Assembly (NCBI RefSeq): GCF_011007365.1
Contig: NZ_WFKM01000011.1
Location: 159,034 to 223,033 of the forward strand
Source of the DNA: Sphingobacterium sp. xlx-96
Lineage (GTDB): Bacteria > Bacteroidota > Bacteroidia > Sphingobacteriales > Sphingobacteriaceae
DNA length: 64,000 nt
Direction of reading: 5' to 3'
Shown here: one piece after another, positions 9,793 to 18,468 of the stretch
Layout: each line of letters starts with the position of its first letter
How positions within the stretch are numbered: position 1 is the first letter of the stretch
Translations under genes and position numbers: made by a program
Notes under the pieces: model-generated
The model's input: the letters and a program-made list of their open reading frames with translations, nothing else
Database searches by the model: none
Told to the model about the DNA's origin: nothing

Positions 9793-10332
9793 TTACCTGA
9801 TCTCAAAGAAAGTAGGGTGTCTTTTCGAATAGATCAACCTGATTCGATCTCCTGCGACTATTCTTCCGTCAGCTTTGCCCGCCTGGGTAATAGTCTCGTC
9901 ATCGACATTGTATTCAATTATCGTAAATCGCTCCGTATGCTTATTATACTTGATGGTATAATAAATATCCGTATCTCCCATCACGACTGCATCAGCTTCT
10001 TCTGTGTCCTCTGCCAAATAGTATTCCTTGAGCTTATTATTGCCCCATTCGGCCAAATCTTCCAATTTAATTATAGCGTACACATTGGCCGTTAAGAATA
10101 CACCAAAATATATCAGATATAGCAAATACTGCACAGGGTACATCCTAAAACTGCGGGGCTTCATCGTATCAATTTTTTCAAATACATTAAAAAAGAGAAC
10201 TACAAACCCAATAAATCCTATCCATAGACCCAGTGACTTCACTGTGGCCCAATATTCTATATTATGGTTCAGCAATACCTTCAATGCGACCATTAAAACA
10301 ATAAGCGCTATTCCGATTGATTTCCTTATCAT
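9793..10332 (-). CDS. Hypothetical membrane protein, 179 aa
   Basis: Three hydrophobic segments near the N terminus (about residues 5-22, 33-50 and 68-88), then a soluble domain of about 90 residues containing ADAVVMGDTDIYYTIKYN and ending DRIRLIYSKRHPTFFEIR. The soluble part resembles a small beta-barrel of the kind seen in DUF3592-like proteins, but I do not claim the family. It is divergent from the exported protein at 10459, with about 125 bp between the starts, where a promoter block shared with the Hsp70 locus lies. Confidence 0.6.
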   Translation of the reverse strand: MIRKSIGIALIVLMVALKVLLNHNIEYWATVKSLGLWIGFIGFVVLFFNVFEKIDTMKPRSFRMYPVQYLLYLIYFGVFLTANVYAIIKLEDLAEWGNNKLKEYYLAEDTEEADAVVMGDTDIYYTIKYNKHTERFTIIEYNVDDETITQAGKADGRIVAGDRIRLIYSKRHPTFFEIR

Positions 10333-10361
10333 AGATGCTAAGTCCGCTTATAGTTTTTATC

Positions 10362-10413
10362 TTCTAAGGTATTCAATGTTTTCTTGCAAAACAAGCAATA
10401 ATTGCTACTTTTG
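10362..10413 (+). promoter_or_regulatory. Promoter block shared with the Hsp70 locus
   Basis: About 52 bp closely matching 36457-36508: both begin TCTAAGGTATTCAATGTTTT, then TTG-AA-ACAA, and end TGCTAnTTTTGA. The end contains TACTTTTG, a -7 element, and the TTG about 24 bp upstream could serve as the -33. The gene at 10459 begins 46 bp further on. Confidence 0.5.
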
Positions 10414-10458
10414 AGCTGATTAAACGCTATACATTACATTCATAAACCATATTTTAAA

Positions 10459-11160
10459 ATGAAATTACCAATACTGATCCTGTGTCTCCTGTTTTTAAGT
10501 CAGTTCCATTGTTCTGGTCAATCGGCCGACTACTATATCAATATGAATATGGACACGGTTTATGGCGAATTCCGCTCTATTTCTAATGGTAAGATCAAAT
10601 TCAAAGTCAATGACAAGAAGACGACATTAGATCCAAAGCAAGTGTATAGGGTATACGATGCCGACAAATCCGACCTGTACGGACCTTCATATATCCAGAA
10701 CTGTATCGTCAGAATTGAGGATTCTAAACCTAAGATGTATAAAATCAGCGAGCGTCTTCGCGAAACCGAGAAACCTTTGTTTGCACAGATCCATGAAGAC
10801 GGCGAGATCATCGTATATTCATTTTCATTGCATCGAAATTCGGGACCTTCTTTTGGATCGAATGGAATGATGACTCCAGGCGCATCCAGCAGATCAGACC
10901 GCTACTATGCATTGAAGAAATCTACGAATGAGATATTAGAATTACGGAAAACAGGCACCGTTGTCTTTTTTCAGGTGTCGGGAACGAAAATTAACAGAAA
11001 CCTATCCGATTATTTGGACAATTCACCAGAACTCATCGCAGAGATTGAGAATGAACCGAAGCTTAAGTACGAGTTTATATTAGAACGCATCAAACGATAC
11101 AATGCAAAGAAGGAATTGATCGGAGAGGGAAAGTCAAAATACGGTAGGAGTATATTTTAA
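10459..11160 (+). CDS. Hypothetical exported protein, 233 aa
   Basis: Signal peptide at residues 1-20 (hydrophobic ILILCLLFLSQFHCSGQS; the Cys may be a lipobox). The mature part starts with ADYYINMNMDTVYGEFRSI, a pattern typical of Bacteroidota exported proteins that report phrases such as DTVYG-I, followed by beta-rich sequence and a Ser/Gly loop (GPSFGSNGMMTPGASSRSDR). No catalytic motif recognised. Monocistronic: promoter block upstream, more than 900 bp of non-coding DNA downstream. Confidence 0.65.
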   Translation: MKLPILILCLLFLSQFHCSGQSADYYINMNMDTVYGEFRSISNGKIKFKVNDKKTTLDPKQVYRVYDADKSDLYGPSYIQNCIVRIEDSKPKMYKISERLRETEKPLFAQIHEDGEIIVYSFSLHRNSGPSFGSNGMMTPGASSRSDRYYALKKSTNEILELRKTGTVVFFQVSGTKINRNLSDYLDNSPELIAEIENEPKLKYEFILERIKRYNAKKELIGEGKSKYGRSIF

Positions 11161-11537
11161 AAGAAAAGACAGAAAATATCTTTCACCTCTATCAATTCTC
11201 ATTCCTACAACAGTTAGAAAGCTAGACGCCGTAAGTACTATCCTTTAGAAGCAATTTACTATCTTTAGCATAACAAGCTATATAACTATTTGTAACGGTA
11301 GACTTCCCTGTTTTTGAAGCCTTCCCGTTTCCATTGGATAATAGTAATTCAACCGTTTAATTAATTGTTTTTTCAATTTTCTGCTTTTTTATCACATGAA
11401 TATTCAATTCTTAATGCGTTAGGTCCGTGTGGCGATCTTATGATGATACAAACATACCTTTTTCTGTAATCAGTCAGCCAGTTAAGACTGTTAGCAAGGA
11501 ACTTGATTTGTAATATAACAATTGTTTTCAACTTAAT

Positions 11538-11599
11538 AGGGGTAAAATAGTGCCAAAATTCCGAAAGGCTGAAAAACTTTTTGGCGTAATATTACCCCT
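11538..11599. other. Nested stem-loop
   Basis: Outer arms AGGGGTAA (11538-11545) and TTACCCCT (11592-11599); inner arms GCCAAAA (11552-11558) and TTTTGGC (11579-11585). A related inner sequence (AGT-CCAAAATTC-GAAAGGCTGAA) recurs at 31503. Could be a structured RNA, a terminator or the end of a small mobile element. Confidence 0.5.
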
Positions 11600-11739
11600 A
11601 AAATGCTATAAAGCAGAGACCTGTTCGCCGCTTTTTTCTTTGTTTCATCACACTTAAAGCAGGTTTTTGGGGTTTATTTAGGACAGTTTAACGAAAATGT
11701 CAGTTCGCGATGTTTTTGCAATAGCTTATAAAGGATTTG

Positions 11740-11858
11740 AAATATGTTACGATATATTCGAAAATTAGCGTTAAGGTTTCAAAATATGCTACGATGATTT
11801 TACAATAGGGTGTAATGTATTCAGCCAGTACCGTTAAAGAAATGAAATATGTTACGAT
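11740..11858 (+). repeat. Three phased direct repeats AAATATG(T/C)TACGAT
   Basis: Copies start at 11740, 11782 and 11845, so the spacings are 42 and 63 bp, both multiples of 21 (whole helical turns). First and third also share a preceding G; second and third share a following GA. Fits a multi-site operator. Confidence 0.6.
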
Positions 11859-12093
11859 GAATCTCAAAAACATCATGAAGTATTAGGGCGCCTTTGTAAT
11901 AGAATTGAATTTCATTGTGGGCAGTGTCCCCTAAAGTTTGTAAATCATTAATTAGGCAACTAGATTCTATCTTCAAATATTATCATAAATTATCCATATA
12001 AAAGTCCCCTGTTCTTTAGGGGGCTAGACCATCTTTTAGTGGCTTTATCGCTACTGATTACGGATTCCCGTATTTCTTAATAATAGAAAATAA

Positions 12094-12101
12094 TACCTTT
12101 G
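12094..12101 (+). promoter_or_regulatory. TACCTTTG -7 promoter element
   Basis: Exact TAnnTTTG match that overlaps the TTG at 12099 where the open frame begins, so that TTG is unlikely to be the real start codon of the following gene. Confidence 0.5.
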
Positions 12102-13826
12102 GCAGCATCAATTATTATTACGAAAGAACTTATAAGATTATTTAATGTTTTCATTGTTTCCATCTTTATTGCTGTCATCTGTCTTACAGCCTGTAAAAGA
12201 GATTTTTTAGACCCTATGGGCAAGCAGAAAGAATTTACCCAAAAAGAGATAGAAATTAAATGGGCCGAGGCCCGATCAGGTAGATGGTATACCTACTCCC
12301 ATTTTAAGACTTTGGAACAGGGTAAAAAGGAACGGATAGATTCGCTAGCCTATCGAGAAGCGCTCTTTAGTTTTTCTGAAAAAGCCAGAGCATATTATAG
12401 AGGTTTTTTAAACGAACACTTTAAGGATTCTATTCATCAGGATATTGACGTGTACCTCGATAGTATTTACCCTATCATTTATGCAGAGATGGACAAAAAG
12501 ATGGTTGATCCTAAGTATATGGAGCAGCTGTTTACTGAATATACCGATATTAAGCTTCCTCCTTCTTACAAATTACCCAACAAGCTAAAATTTAGGTCAA
12601 ATGTTATAGATGATGTTTGGGTCACTAGATGTGAGATGCCAGGGGCATACCCTAGGTTTGATCTCTCTATCCGTAGTGAACTCCTGCGAATCGATCGAAC
12701 AACACACCCTTACACTTACCTTTGCGCGGCTGAGGCTAATTCTAGACTAACAGATTGGTACAGGGATTTTCATTTAAGAAACAATGGGCAGAACTGTGGC
12801 GATTATGAGACTGCTATTTTCGTAATTGAAGATCTTTTCTATCAATGCCTCGTGCAAAATAGCCACAAAGATAATCCAGATAATGGATACCCAGACCCGT
12901 TTCCTCCAGGTGGTGGTACTCCGGGGGGTGGAGGAAACCCAGGAGGAGGAATACCACCGATTAGTAAGCCTTCAGAACAGCAGATTAAAAATCAAATAGC
13001 AAATAAACCCTTTGCTTTGTTTGGTGATTTAGATTGCGACATAGTGAGAAATTGGGTAGAAACGGCGAGACATCAAGTCCAGCAAGCGCAAATAGACAAA
13101 CTAAATAGTGTTGTAAATAATATAGTAGACGTTTCGATTCTCGGTACACCTGCTTACAAGATTCAAGATATAGCACATGTTCAAAGCATTAATAATGCCT
13201 ATAGTACTGTTGTAAACATGGATTATTTTCCGATAACAATTAGCCAGCTCCCTGTAGTGGACGGACAAAGATTAACTGCTTCTCAATTTAAAGAGTATAT
13301 ACGGAAAAATATTAATAGCTTTGTTAATACCGCTTATTCAAAATTTGAACCTTACAGATGGCATGGGATTAATGACGAATCTCTTTGGAACTCCGCAAAC
13401 CCATTGAATACGATGATTGGTATAGATATAGCAGGACCAGATAATGGAACGGTAATCGTAAGTAAACATAATAATATAGGCTGGACTTTTACAACAGTCT
13501 ATGATCCGAAGTATGGGATTCACCCTGTTTCTGGTAATAGAGACTTTGGGTATTTTCAAAATTCAGATGGGTCATATACCTTTTATACCAGAGGAGTAGA
13601 TCGACTAACAACGGGGGTTGATGCAAGTATGCAAAATGTTGCATTCTTTGCCGCAGACGAATTATGGAAATCCTTTCAGCAAAAAGTTAAGAGTTTTGTA
13701 GATAGCAGGCAAGGGAGCTCTACTATTGGAACACCTGATATTGAACGGCCTGATTGGGTAAAAATCAAAGAAGTTGTAGACGGAAAAAAACCACTAAGCA
13801 CATTAAGTACAGATTGTAATGACTAA
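12099..13826 (+). CDS. Large lipoprotein with Gly/Pro linker, possible secreted effector
   Basis: Lipoprotein signal (hydrophobic stretch then LTACKRDFL). The open frame starts at TTG 12099 but that codon lies in the promoter; no ATG precedes the signal peptide, so the start is probably a non-ATG codon near 12108-12120. Domains seen: a helical N-terminal half (about 30-265), a Gly/Pro-rich linker (about 268-292, with PGGGTPGGGG), then a C-terminal domain of about 280 residues with no motif I know. The next gene overlaps by 8 bp. The two small membrane proteins that follow are paralogues of each other, a layout reminiscent of a toxin with duplicated immunity genes; that is inference only. Confidence 0.7.
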   Translation: MAASIIITKELIRLFNVFIVSIFIAVICLTACKRDFLDPMGKQKEFTQKEIEIKWAEARSGRWYTYSHFKTLEQGKKERIDSLAYREALFSFSEKARAYYRGFLNEHFKDSIHQDIDVYLDSIYPIIYAEMDKKMVDPKYMEQLFTEYTDIKLPPSYKLPNKLKFRSNVIDDVWVTRCEMPGAYPRFDLSIRSELLRIDRTTHPYTYLCAAEANSRLTDWYRDFHLRNNGQNCGDYETAIFVIEDLFYQCLVQNSHKDNPDNGYPDPFPPGGGTPGGGGNPGGGIPPISKPSEQQIKNQIANKPFALFGDLDCDIVRNWVETARHQVQQAQIDKLNSVVNNIVDVSILGTPAYKIQDIAHVQSINNAYSTVVNMDYFPITISQLPVVDGQRLTASQFKEYIRKNINSFVNTAYSKFEPYRWHGINDESLWNSANPLNTMIGIDIAGPDNGTVIVSKHNNIGWTFTTVYDPKYGIHPVSGNRDFGYFQNSDGSYTFYTRGVDRLTTGVDASMQNVAFFAADELWKSFQQKVKSFVDSRQGSSTIGTPDIERPDWVKIKEVVDGKKPLSTLSTDCND

Positions 13827-14286
13827 ATTCATAACTAGGAGTATCGTAGGAAATATATTTGTCACCTATATTTTGTTTCCCATTTTTTATATAAAGGATT
13901 ATTGGTGTAATCTTATTAATCGTGATTATCAGGGGGAGGCTTTTCAATATGATTCTATCTGGCCTTTTTTAGATCGGGTTTTCATTGGCTTTTTTCTTTT
14001 TTCAACGGTATTGTTATTAGCGTCTTTACTGCCTTATCATTTGATTAAGTACCATATGCTATACAGAATAAAAAAAGGCTATTATCTCAAATCCTTGGCA
14101 GTTTATATTTCAATTAATCTATTTTTGGTTTGCATCACGGGGTACGGCTATTTACTATTTACGGATTACGGAGCAGTTGACTATAACATTCCTTTTATTT
14201 TCACCTTAATCCTCTTTTCTTCGATGGTTCATGGTTTTTTGTATTTAGTTGTTGATCGTTATAGGTTTGAAAGGGCAAGTAATTAG
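13819..14286 (+). CDS. Small membrane protein A, 155 aa
   Basis: About four membrane segments (roughly residues 12-28, 50-72, 90-112, 122-145) with a short basic C-terminal tail DRYRFERASN. It overlaps the preceding lipoprotein gene by 8 bp, so the two are probably translationally coupled. It is a paralogue of the next gene: LLPYHLIKYHM here aligns with LLPFQIIKSYC there, and both end with VDRY followed by charged residues. Function unknown; a protective or anchoring partner of the large lipoprotein is possible. Confidence 0.65.
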   Translation: MTKFITRSIVGNIFVTYILFPIFYIKDYWCNLINRDYQGEAFQYDSIWPFLDRVFIGFFLFSTVLLLASLLPYHLIKYHMLYRIKKGYYLKSLAVYISINLFLVCITGYGYLLFTDYGAVDYNIPFIFTLILFSSMVHGFLYLVVDRYRFERASN

Positions 14287-14351
14287 ATAATTGATTCCCA
14301 TGATCCATTGAGGGGAACCAATTTTACACAGGTAATCTCATTGCAGTAGCT

Positions 14352-14813
14352 ATGGTTTTTACTTTTCTCCTGACGCTATTGGTGGTAGCGCTAATAGCTC
14401 CAGTTAGATGGTGGCCTAATATCTACAATGGTGTTGTGTATGGTAAATACGAATACTATGATTTTCATATTGAAACACTTGGAGAGCTGCTGTATCAGAT
14501 ATATGGACAGACTTATGGTTTCGTTTACATATTTTCGTTGATACTTGTTCTATTGCCTTTCCAGATTATAAAAAGCTACTGTTACAATAAAAACAATAGA
14601 GCACTAAAACTATGGAAAAAATGTCTGATACTTTTTGGAATTATGTCTGTTGTTTTCGCTTTCTTATTCCGTCCGCCGATGACAGAAATGCGAGAACGGT
14701 TAGAGCTTTTTGCGATTCTATTAGCTTTAGGTACATTGTTCGCCTTGATACTCTATTTTTGCGTGGACCGTTATGTAGAGCGAAGCCCTGTTAAGCAAGA
14801 AAATGACAATTAG
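14352..14813 (+). CDS. Small membrane protein B, paralogue of the preceding gene
   Basis: 153 aa with about four membrane segments (roughly 2-18, 56-75, 92-110, 122-142), ending CVDRYVERSPVKQENDN. Its topology, spacing of segments and the LLPFQIIK and VDRY motifs match the gene just upstream. 65 bp separate them, and the last gene of this apparent three-gene unit ends here. Function unknown. Confidence 0.62.
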   Translation: MVFTFLLTLLVVALIAPVRWWPNIYNGVVYGKYEYYDFHIETLGELLYQIYGQTYGFVYIFSLILVLLPFQIIKSYCYNKNNRALKLWKKCLILFGIMSVVFAFLFRPPMTEMRERLELFAILLALGTLFALILYFCVDRYVERSPVKQENDN

Positions 14814-14985
14814 GCGTTCGGAGTGCTTAAATTTAGATGAGGGCCTTTAAATAGAGTTACTTAGATGATTCTAGGTAGCTTTGTTTTAGCTCATATCTAT
14901 TTTATACTACCGCTTATAGTCGCCTCTAATGTATTGCTCAAAAACTTTGCAATTTAGTGTATAGCTATTTCTGTACAACACTTTA

Positions 14986-15108
14986 TTATACCTGAAGTAG
15001 ACAACGCTGCATAAGTTGATTAAGTTCATCTTGACTAAGCTTTAGATTATGAATATTCTTCTGTACTTGCTTCAATCGTTTCTCCCTGAATTTTTCCTTA
15101 TCGGCCAT
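14986..15108 (-). CDS. Small ORF, 40 aa, highly charged
   Basis: ATG at 15108 opens a 40-codon frame starting MADKEKFREKRLKQVQKNI and ending RCLLQV. It is helical and charged, without a membrane segment. Composition looks protein-like, but no homologue is known to me and it abuts the HicB-like relic, so it may be part of the same decayed module. Confidence 0.3.
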   Translation of the reverse strand: MADKEKFREKRLKQVQKNIHNLKLSQDELNQLMQRCLLQV

Positions 15109-15110
15109 TA

Positions 15111-15210
15111 TTCATCAGGATTGAAAAAGCCCCGTCAGCCGCAGCTTAGGAAGATAGAAGAGGGGCTTCACCGTCTGGCAGCAGAGCTACAGGCTGTAGA
15201 GTTGGTGTAG
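15111..15210 (+). pseudogene. HicB-like antitoxin C-terminal fragment (copy 1)
   Basis: Encodes SSGLKKPRQPQLRKIEEGLH and on to LAAELQAVELV before a stop. The same piece occurs at 22265-22474 and 29652-29752. It resembles the C-terminal helix-turn-helix of HicB-type antitoxins (pattern: sGxKxPsxxxlxkIExalhxlgxELxxV). No start or N-terminal domain. It converges on the ORF6N relic that begins 10 bp downstream on the other strand. Confidence 0.45.
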
Positions 15211-15219
15211 CGAAATCTT

Positions 15220-15742
15220 TTATCCCTCTTTCCCCACCTTGTAACCGATTTTATCACGTTCAGGTAGGGGAGGCTTATCTCGTTTATTCTCTAGGCGGTC
15301 GATATATTCAAATACAAGGTCTATGTTTTTGTCCTGCAAATCCTGCTTCTTGGAGAGCTTTTCCATGGCGAGCCGCATATCCGCAAGCTCCAGATGTATC
15401 TGCGTTGTATCATTCAAGAACTGCCTCATCTTGGTAAAGATCCGCATGATCTGGATATTGACTGAGATCGCTTGCTTACTATTGAACACGCTAGATAGCA
15501 TCAAGACACCGTGTTCAGTGAAAACATTTGGTTCTTTTCTTCGTCCACCCCAACTTGATGTCACAATTTGTGATTTCAAGTTTTTCCATTCGTTTGTCGT
15601 TAATTGAAACATAAATTCCGTAGGAATCCATTTCTCCTATAAAAAAATAATCTAGAAATGAACTTTATAGGAAACCTTTTTATGTTGCGTTTAACCGCTT
15701 TGTTTAGATTTCCTGTTGTCACTCCGTAAAGCTCGGCGAGAT
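15220..15742 (-). pseudogene. ORF6N-domain gene, decayed (copy 2)
   Basis: The C-terminal 130 codons match the intact copy at 24318 almost residue for residue (TQIHLELADMRLAMEKLSKK; ENKRDKPPLPERDKIGYKVG). The N-terminal half continues beyond 15612 in broken frames, recognisable as DHLAELYGVTTGNLNKAVKR followed by KRFP. The gene stops abruptly at the D of DLAELYG, exactly where the 18-bp repeat at 15743-15760 begins. An insertion or recombination at that repeat removed the first 30 or so codons. Confidence 0.75.
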
Positions 15743-15760
15743 GGTCAATAGGAGAGACCT
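15743..15760. repeat. 18-bp direct repeat, left copy
   Basis: GGTCAATAGGAGAGACCT, identical to 20221-20238. The ends GGTC and GACC are themselves inverted. The two copies bound a segment of about 4.46 kb (15761-20220). Confidence 0.7.
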
Positions 15761-15783
15761 AAGTATTAACTAATACATTACCA

Positions 15784-18468
15784 CTAGAATTTTCTAGGGT
15801 AGAATTTAAAGCCCAGACTCAAATATCTTGTAATGCGAGACTCAGTACCATACACATAGTTGACACCGTCAAATGAATTTTCAATGCCTTTGTTATTCCC
15901 TAATGCATCCCAGAGGTTGAGATTTATTTCTGCATTTCTCTTTTTAAGAAAACGATATTCTATGGCAAAATTTAACACTGTACTGGATTTACCTTGTTGC
16001 GAAAATTTAGCATAGTCATATATAGAAGATCCACTGATCTTAAAATCTTTAATAAATCGCTTCTGGACATCTAGTTTTAGACGATTATTGCTATAGGTTT
16101 GATCTGTCTCCCTCTTTATAAGGCCAATCGAAGCAGAATTAGATATCCCGATCAACAGATGCTCATTTATATTAATATCCCCCCAAAAATTGAAGTTAAA
16201 GCGATTATTCGTTCCGTTAATAAGATCATTATTAAGTATGATCGGTAGATCGGTCGAGGTCCATACCAGATTTGTCCGCAGTGTCACTTGACTTTCTTTT
16301 ATCTTCAAGTATTTTCTAAAGTTTGCGCTCAGCGTAGATTTATAACTATCCCCTTCATTATTCATCTTATTCCTATATACATATCTGCTTGTTGATCGGT
16401 CTATCTGATCTATTATTGCATTATTATAGAGCTTTAGATTAAATTCAAGTGAACTGTTAAAAGAGCTTTTGTCTTTTGATAACACAAGATCAATGTTTTG
16501 ATAGGTCCCACTTTTCAGATCGTTATTGGGCCTAAAGACATTGAATCGGCTTAATGTGTCAATCAGAAAAACCCTATAATCCAGTTCCATTGCTTCCAAT
16601 CGTTTATCCACCTTTATGTCGATTTTATAGGTTGTTAGCTCTAGAACGTTTTTTTCGTAGTTAAACGATAAGCCTGGAGAAAATAACTGTTGCGAAAATT
16701 TATCACCTAAAAGGGCGTTCGATGAGGTCTGTTTAGCGTACAGTGCTTCTCTTGATACAAATAACTGAAAATTATAACTCTTCGAGTACCTATTGGTCAA
16801 CGATAAATATTTAGCATACTCTATTCCCATTCTAGCCATATTAATATTTTTTTTACTGTTGTTATTATAGGATAGAGATGGAGAGAAGGTTTCATTATTT
16901 ATAAGTTTACGATCATCCTTTAAATTGATAGCCTCATTACTTATGTTTACGAAAGATTTTAGATTGAGCTTCTGGTAAAAAGGGATATTCCTTAAGTCAA
17001 ATTTGACGACATTATTATGTCCTTTTTCCTTATCGTTGATTTCTCGATCATCGTTCACTACATCTCTACTGAAAAGTATATTTTCAGTAGAGAGTTTATC
17101 AAATAGCCCGAGTCGGATTGAACTTTTTACCTTGATTTTTGATTTCTTAAGGATATTGGAATAGTTTAATTCATATACCAAATTCTGGTCTCGATCCGAA
17201 TTCAACCTCTCCATATTTTCGCTTGAGATATCCTCATTCAATTGAAAAAAAGAAGAATCACTTGTTGTCGATTCTATTTTAGAATTCAGCAGGGATAGTT
17301 TCGAAGATATCAATAATTTGTTCTTCTTATATTGATAATCTAGGTTATATTTTTCTTGTGCGACTCTACGCTCGCTGACATGAACTTGATTTTGAGAAAA
17401 AGATATATCGGGATTATCAATATTACTTTGACGATTCGAATAGGCACTGCGGATATCTTTCGACCCTTCAAATCCGATCCGATTTATCTCTTCCCGATCC
17501 GGTTTATCAGTAAATGTATATTTCAGCATTGTACCGAATGCTAGATTTCTATTTATCCCCAGTTTTAAAATATCTTCCGAAGGAATACGCTGACTTGATT
17601 TATAGGCCGAATTCAATAAGAAATCGAGATTATTTGTCACATCTTTGTTGACATTATTCCTATTAAAGAAAAATGTAGACTGAAATTTATTAGGAAGATA
17701 CAAAGTTAATCCTACTGACGAGTCATATCGCTTAGACAAGATATGTTCCAGCGCACCGAAATAACTTAGCGATTTGCTTTTTGTTTTTATATTGAGTTCA
17801 AGATTAGAATCATTCTTGCTGTTACTTTTATCCGATGATCTAGCGTATAATTGAATCGTTGAGGTGGCTGATGCAGGTATATTTTGTAATATTATCTCAG
17901 GATTACCACTTAGGAATTGCTGCCCATTGAGTACAAAGCTTTTTATCTTTTCGCCTTTATAAGTTATATCGCCGTTGCCCCATATCACAAAATTAGGAAC
18001 TTTCTTTAACAGGTCTTCTATTACAGCATTACTATCCAATCCAAAGGAGTCAGAATTGATTTCTAAGGTGTCTTTTTTATAATATATCGCAGGAGTGACA
18101 AATACACTATCTATGAGCGTGTTCTTCAGTTTTATGTTTATATTATCCACTGTTACACGGTTTTGCTGTTTTGCATCTATTATCGTATCTTTTGTTATAT
18201 AGCCGACGTGCTGCAATCTTAATATATACTTTGCTGGGATACAATCTTCAAAAACGAACCCTCCTCTATAATCCGTTAATGAAATCTTATACAGACTCGA
18301 GTCCATTACTGATAATAGCTTAACATTGATGTTTTGGGTAAATTTATTGTTTTCAAGATCTTTCACGGTACCCGCAATAATAGATTTGCTCTGGCCAAGA
18401 ACACCCAGTATTCCTGCAAAAATAAAAAACGCAAGAAGAGAGTATTTCATCACTAAACGATTCCTCAT
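15784..18468 (-). CDS. Outer-membrane beta-barrel protein with carboxypeptidase-like N-terminal domain
   Basis: TonB-receptor-like outer-membrane protein of 894 aa. Seen: signal peptide (SLLAFFIFAGILGVLGQS), a CarboxypepD_reg-like beta-sandwich (about 28-115, with DYRGGFVFEDCIPAKYILRL), a plug-like region (about 130-215, with EDLLKKVPNF and GEKIKSFVLNGQQFL), then a long barrel rich in alternating polar and hydrophobic residues, ending SLGFKFYPRKF. No SusD partner. The true start may be the ATG for MKYSLLAFF (18450). It overlaps the upstream propeller gene by 4 bp (ATGA). These proteins are usually described as outer-membrane beta-barrel family proteins of unknown cargo. Confidence 0.82.
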   Translation of the reverse strand: MRNRLVMKYSLLAFFIFAGILGVLGQSKSIIAGTVKDLENNKFTQNINVKLLSVMDSSLYKISLTDYRGGFVFEDCIPAKYILRLQHVGYITKDTIIDAKQQNRVTVDNINIKLKNTLIDSVFVTPAIYYKKDTLEINSDSFGLDSNAVIEDLLKKVPNFVIWGNGDITYKGEKIKSFVLNGQQFLSGNPEIILQNIPASATSTIQLYARSSDKSNSKNDSNLELNIKTKSKSLSYFGALEHILSKRYDSSVGLTLYLPNKFQSTFFFNRNNVNKDVTNNLDFLLNSAYKSSQRIPSEDILKLGINRNLAFGTMLKYTFTDKPDREEINRIGFEGSKDIRSAYSNRQSNIDNPDISFSQNQVHVSERRVAQEKYNLDYQYKKNKLLISSKLSLLNSKIESTTSDSSFFQLNEDISSENMERLNSDRDQNLVYELNYSNILKKSKIKVKSSIRLGLFDKLSTENILFSRDVVNDDREINDKEKGHNNVVKFDLRNIPFYQKLNLKSFVNISNEAINLKDDRKLINNETFSPSLSYNNNSKKNINMARMGIEYAKYLSLTNRYSKSYNFQLFVSREALYAKQTSSNALLGDKFSQQLFSPGLSFNYEKNVLELTTYKIDIKVDKRLEAMELDYRVFLIDTLSRFNVFRPNNDLKSGTYQNIDLVLSKDKSSFNSSLEFNLKLYNNAIIDQIDRSTSRYVYRNKMNNEGDSYKSTLSANFRKYLKIKESQVTLRTNLVWTSTDLPIILNNDLINGTNNRFNFNFWGDININEHLLIGISNSASIGLIKRETDQTYSNNRLKLDVQKRFIKDFKISGSSIYDYAKFSQQGKSSTVLNFAIEYRFLKKRNAEINLNLWDALGNNKGIENSFDGVNYVYGTESRITRYLSLGFKFYPRKF

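Larger units (their letters stand above)
11161..12093. other. Long non-coding stretch
   Basis: No ORF I can support on either strand. It contains a nested stem-loop at 11538-11599 and three phased copies of AAATATG(T/C)TACGAT at 11740-11858, and ends at the promoter of the 12099 gene. About 250 bp at its left holds nothing I can name. Confidence 0.5.
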
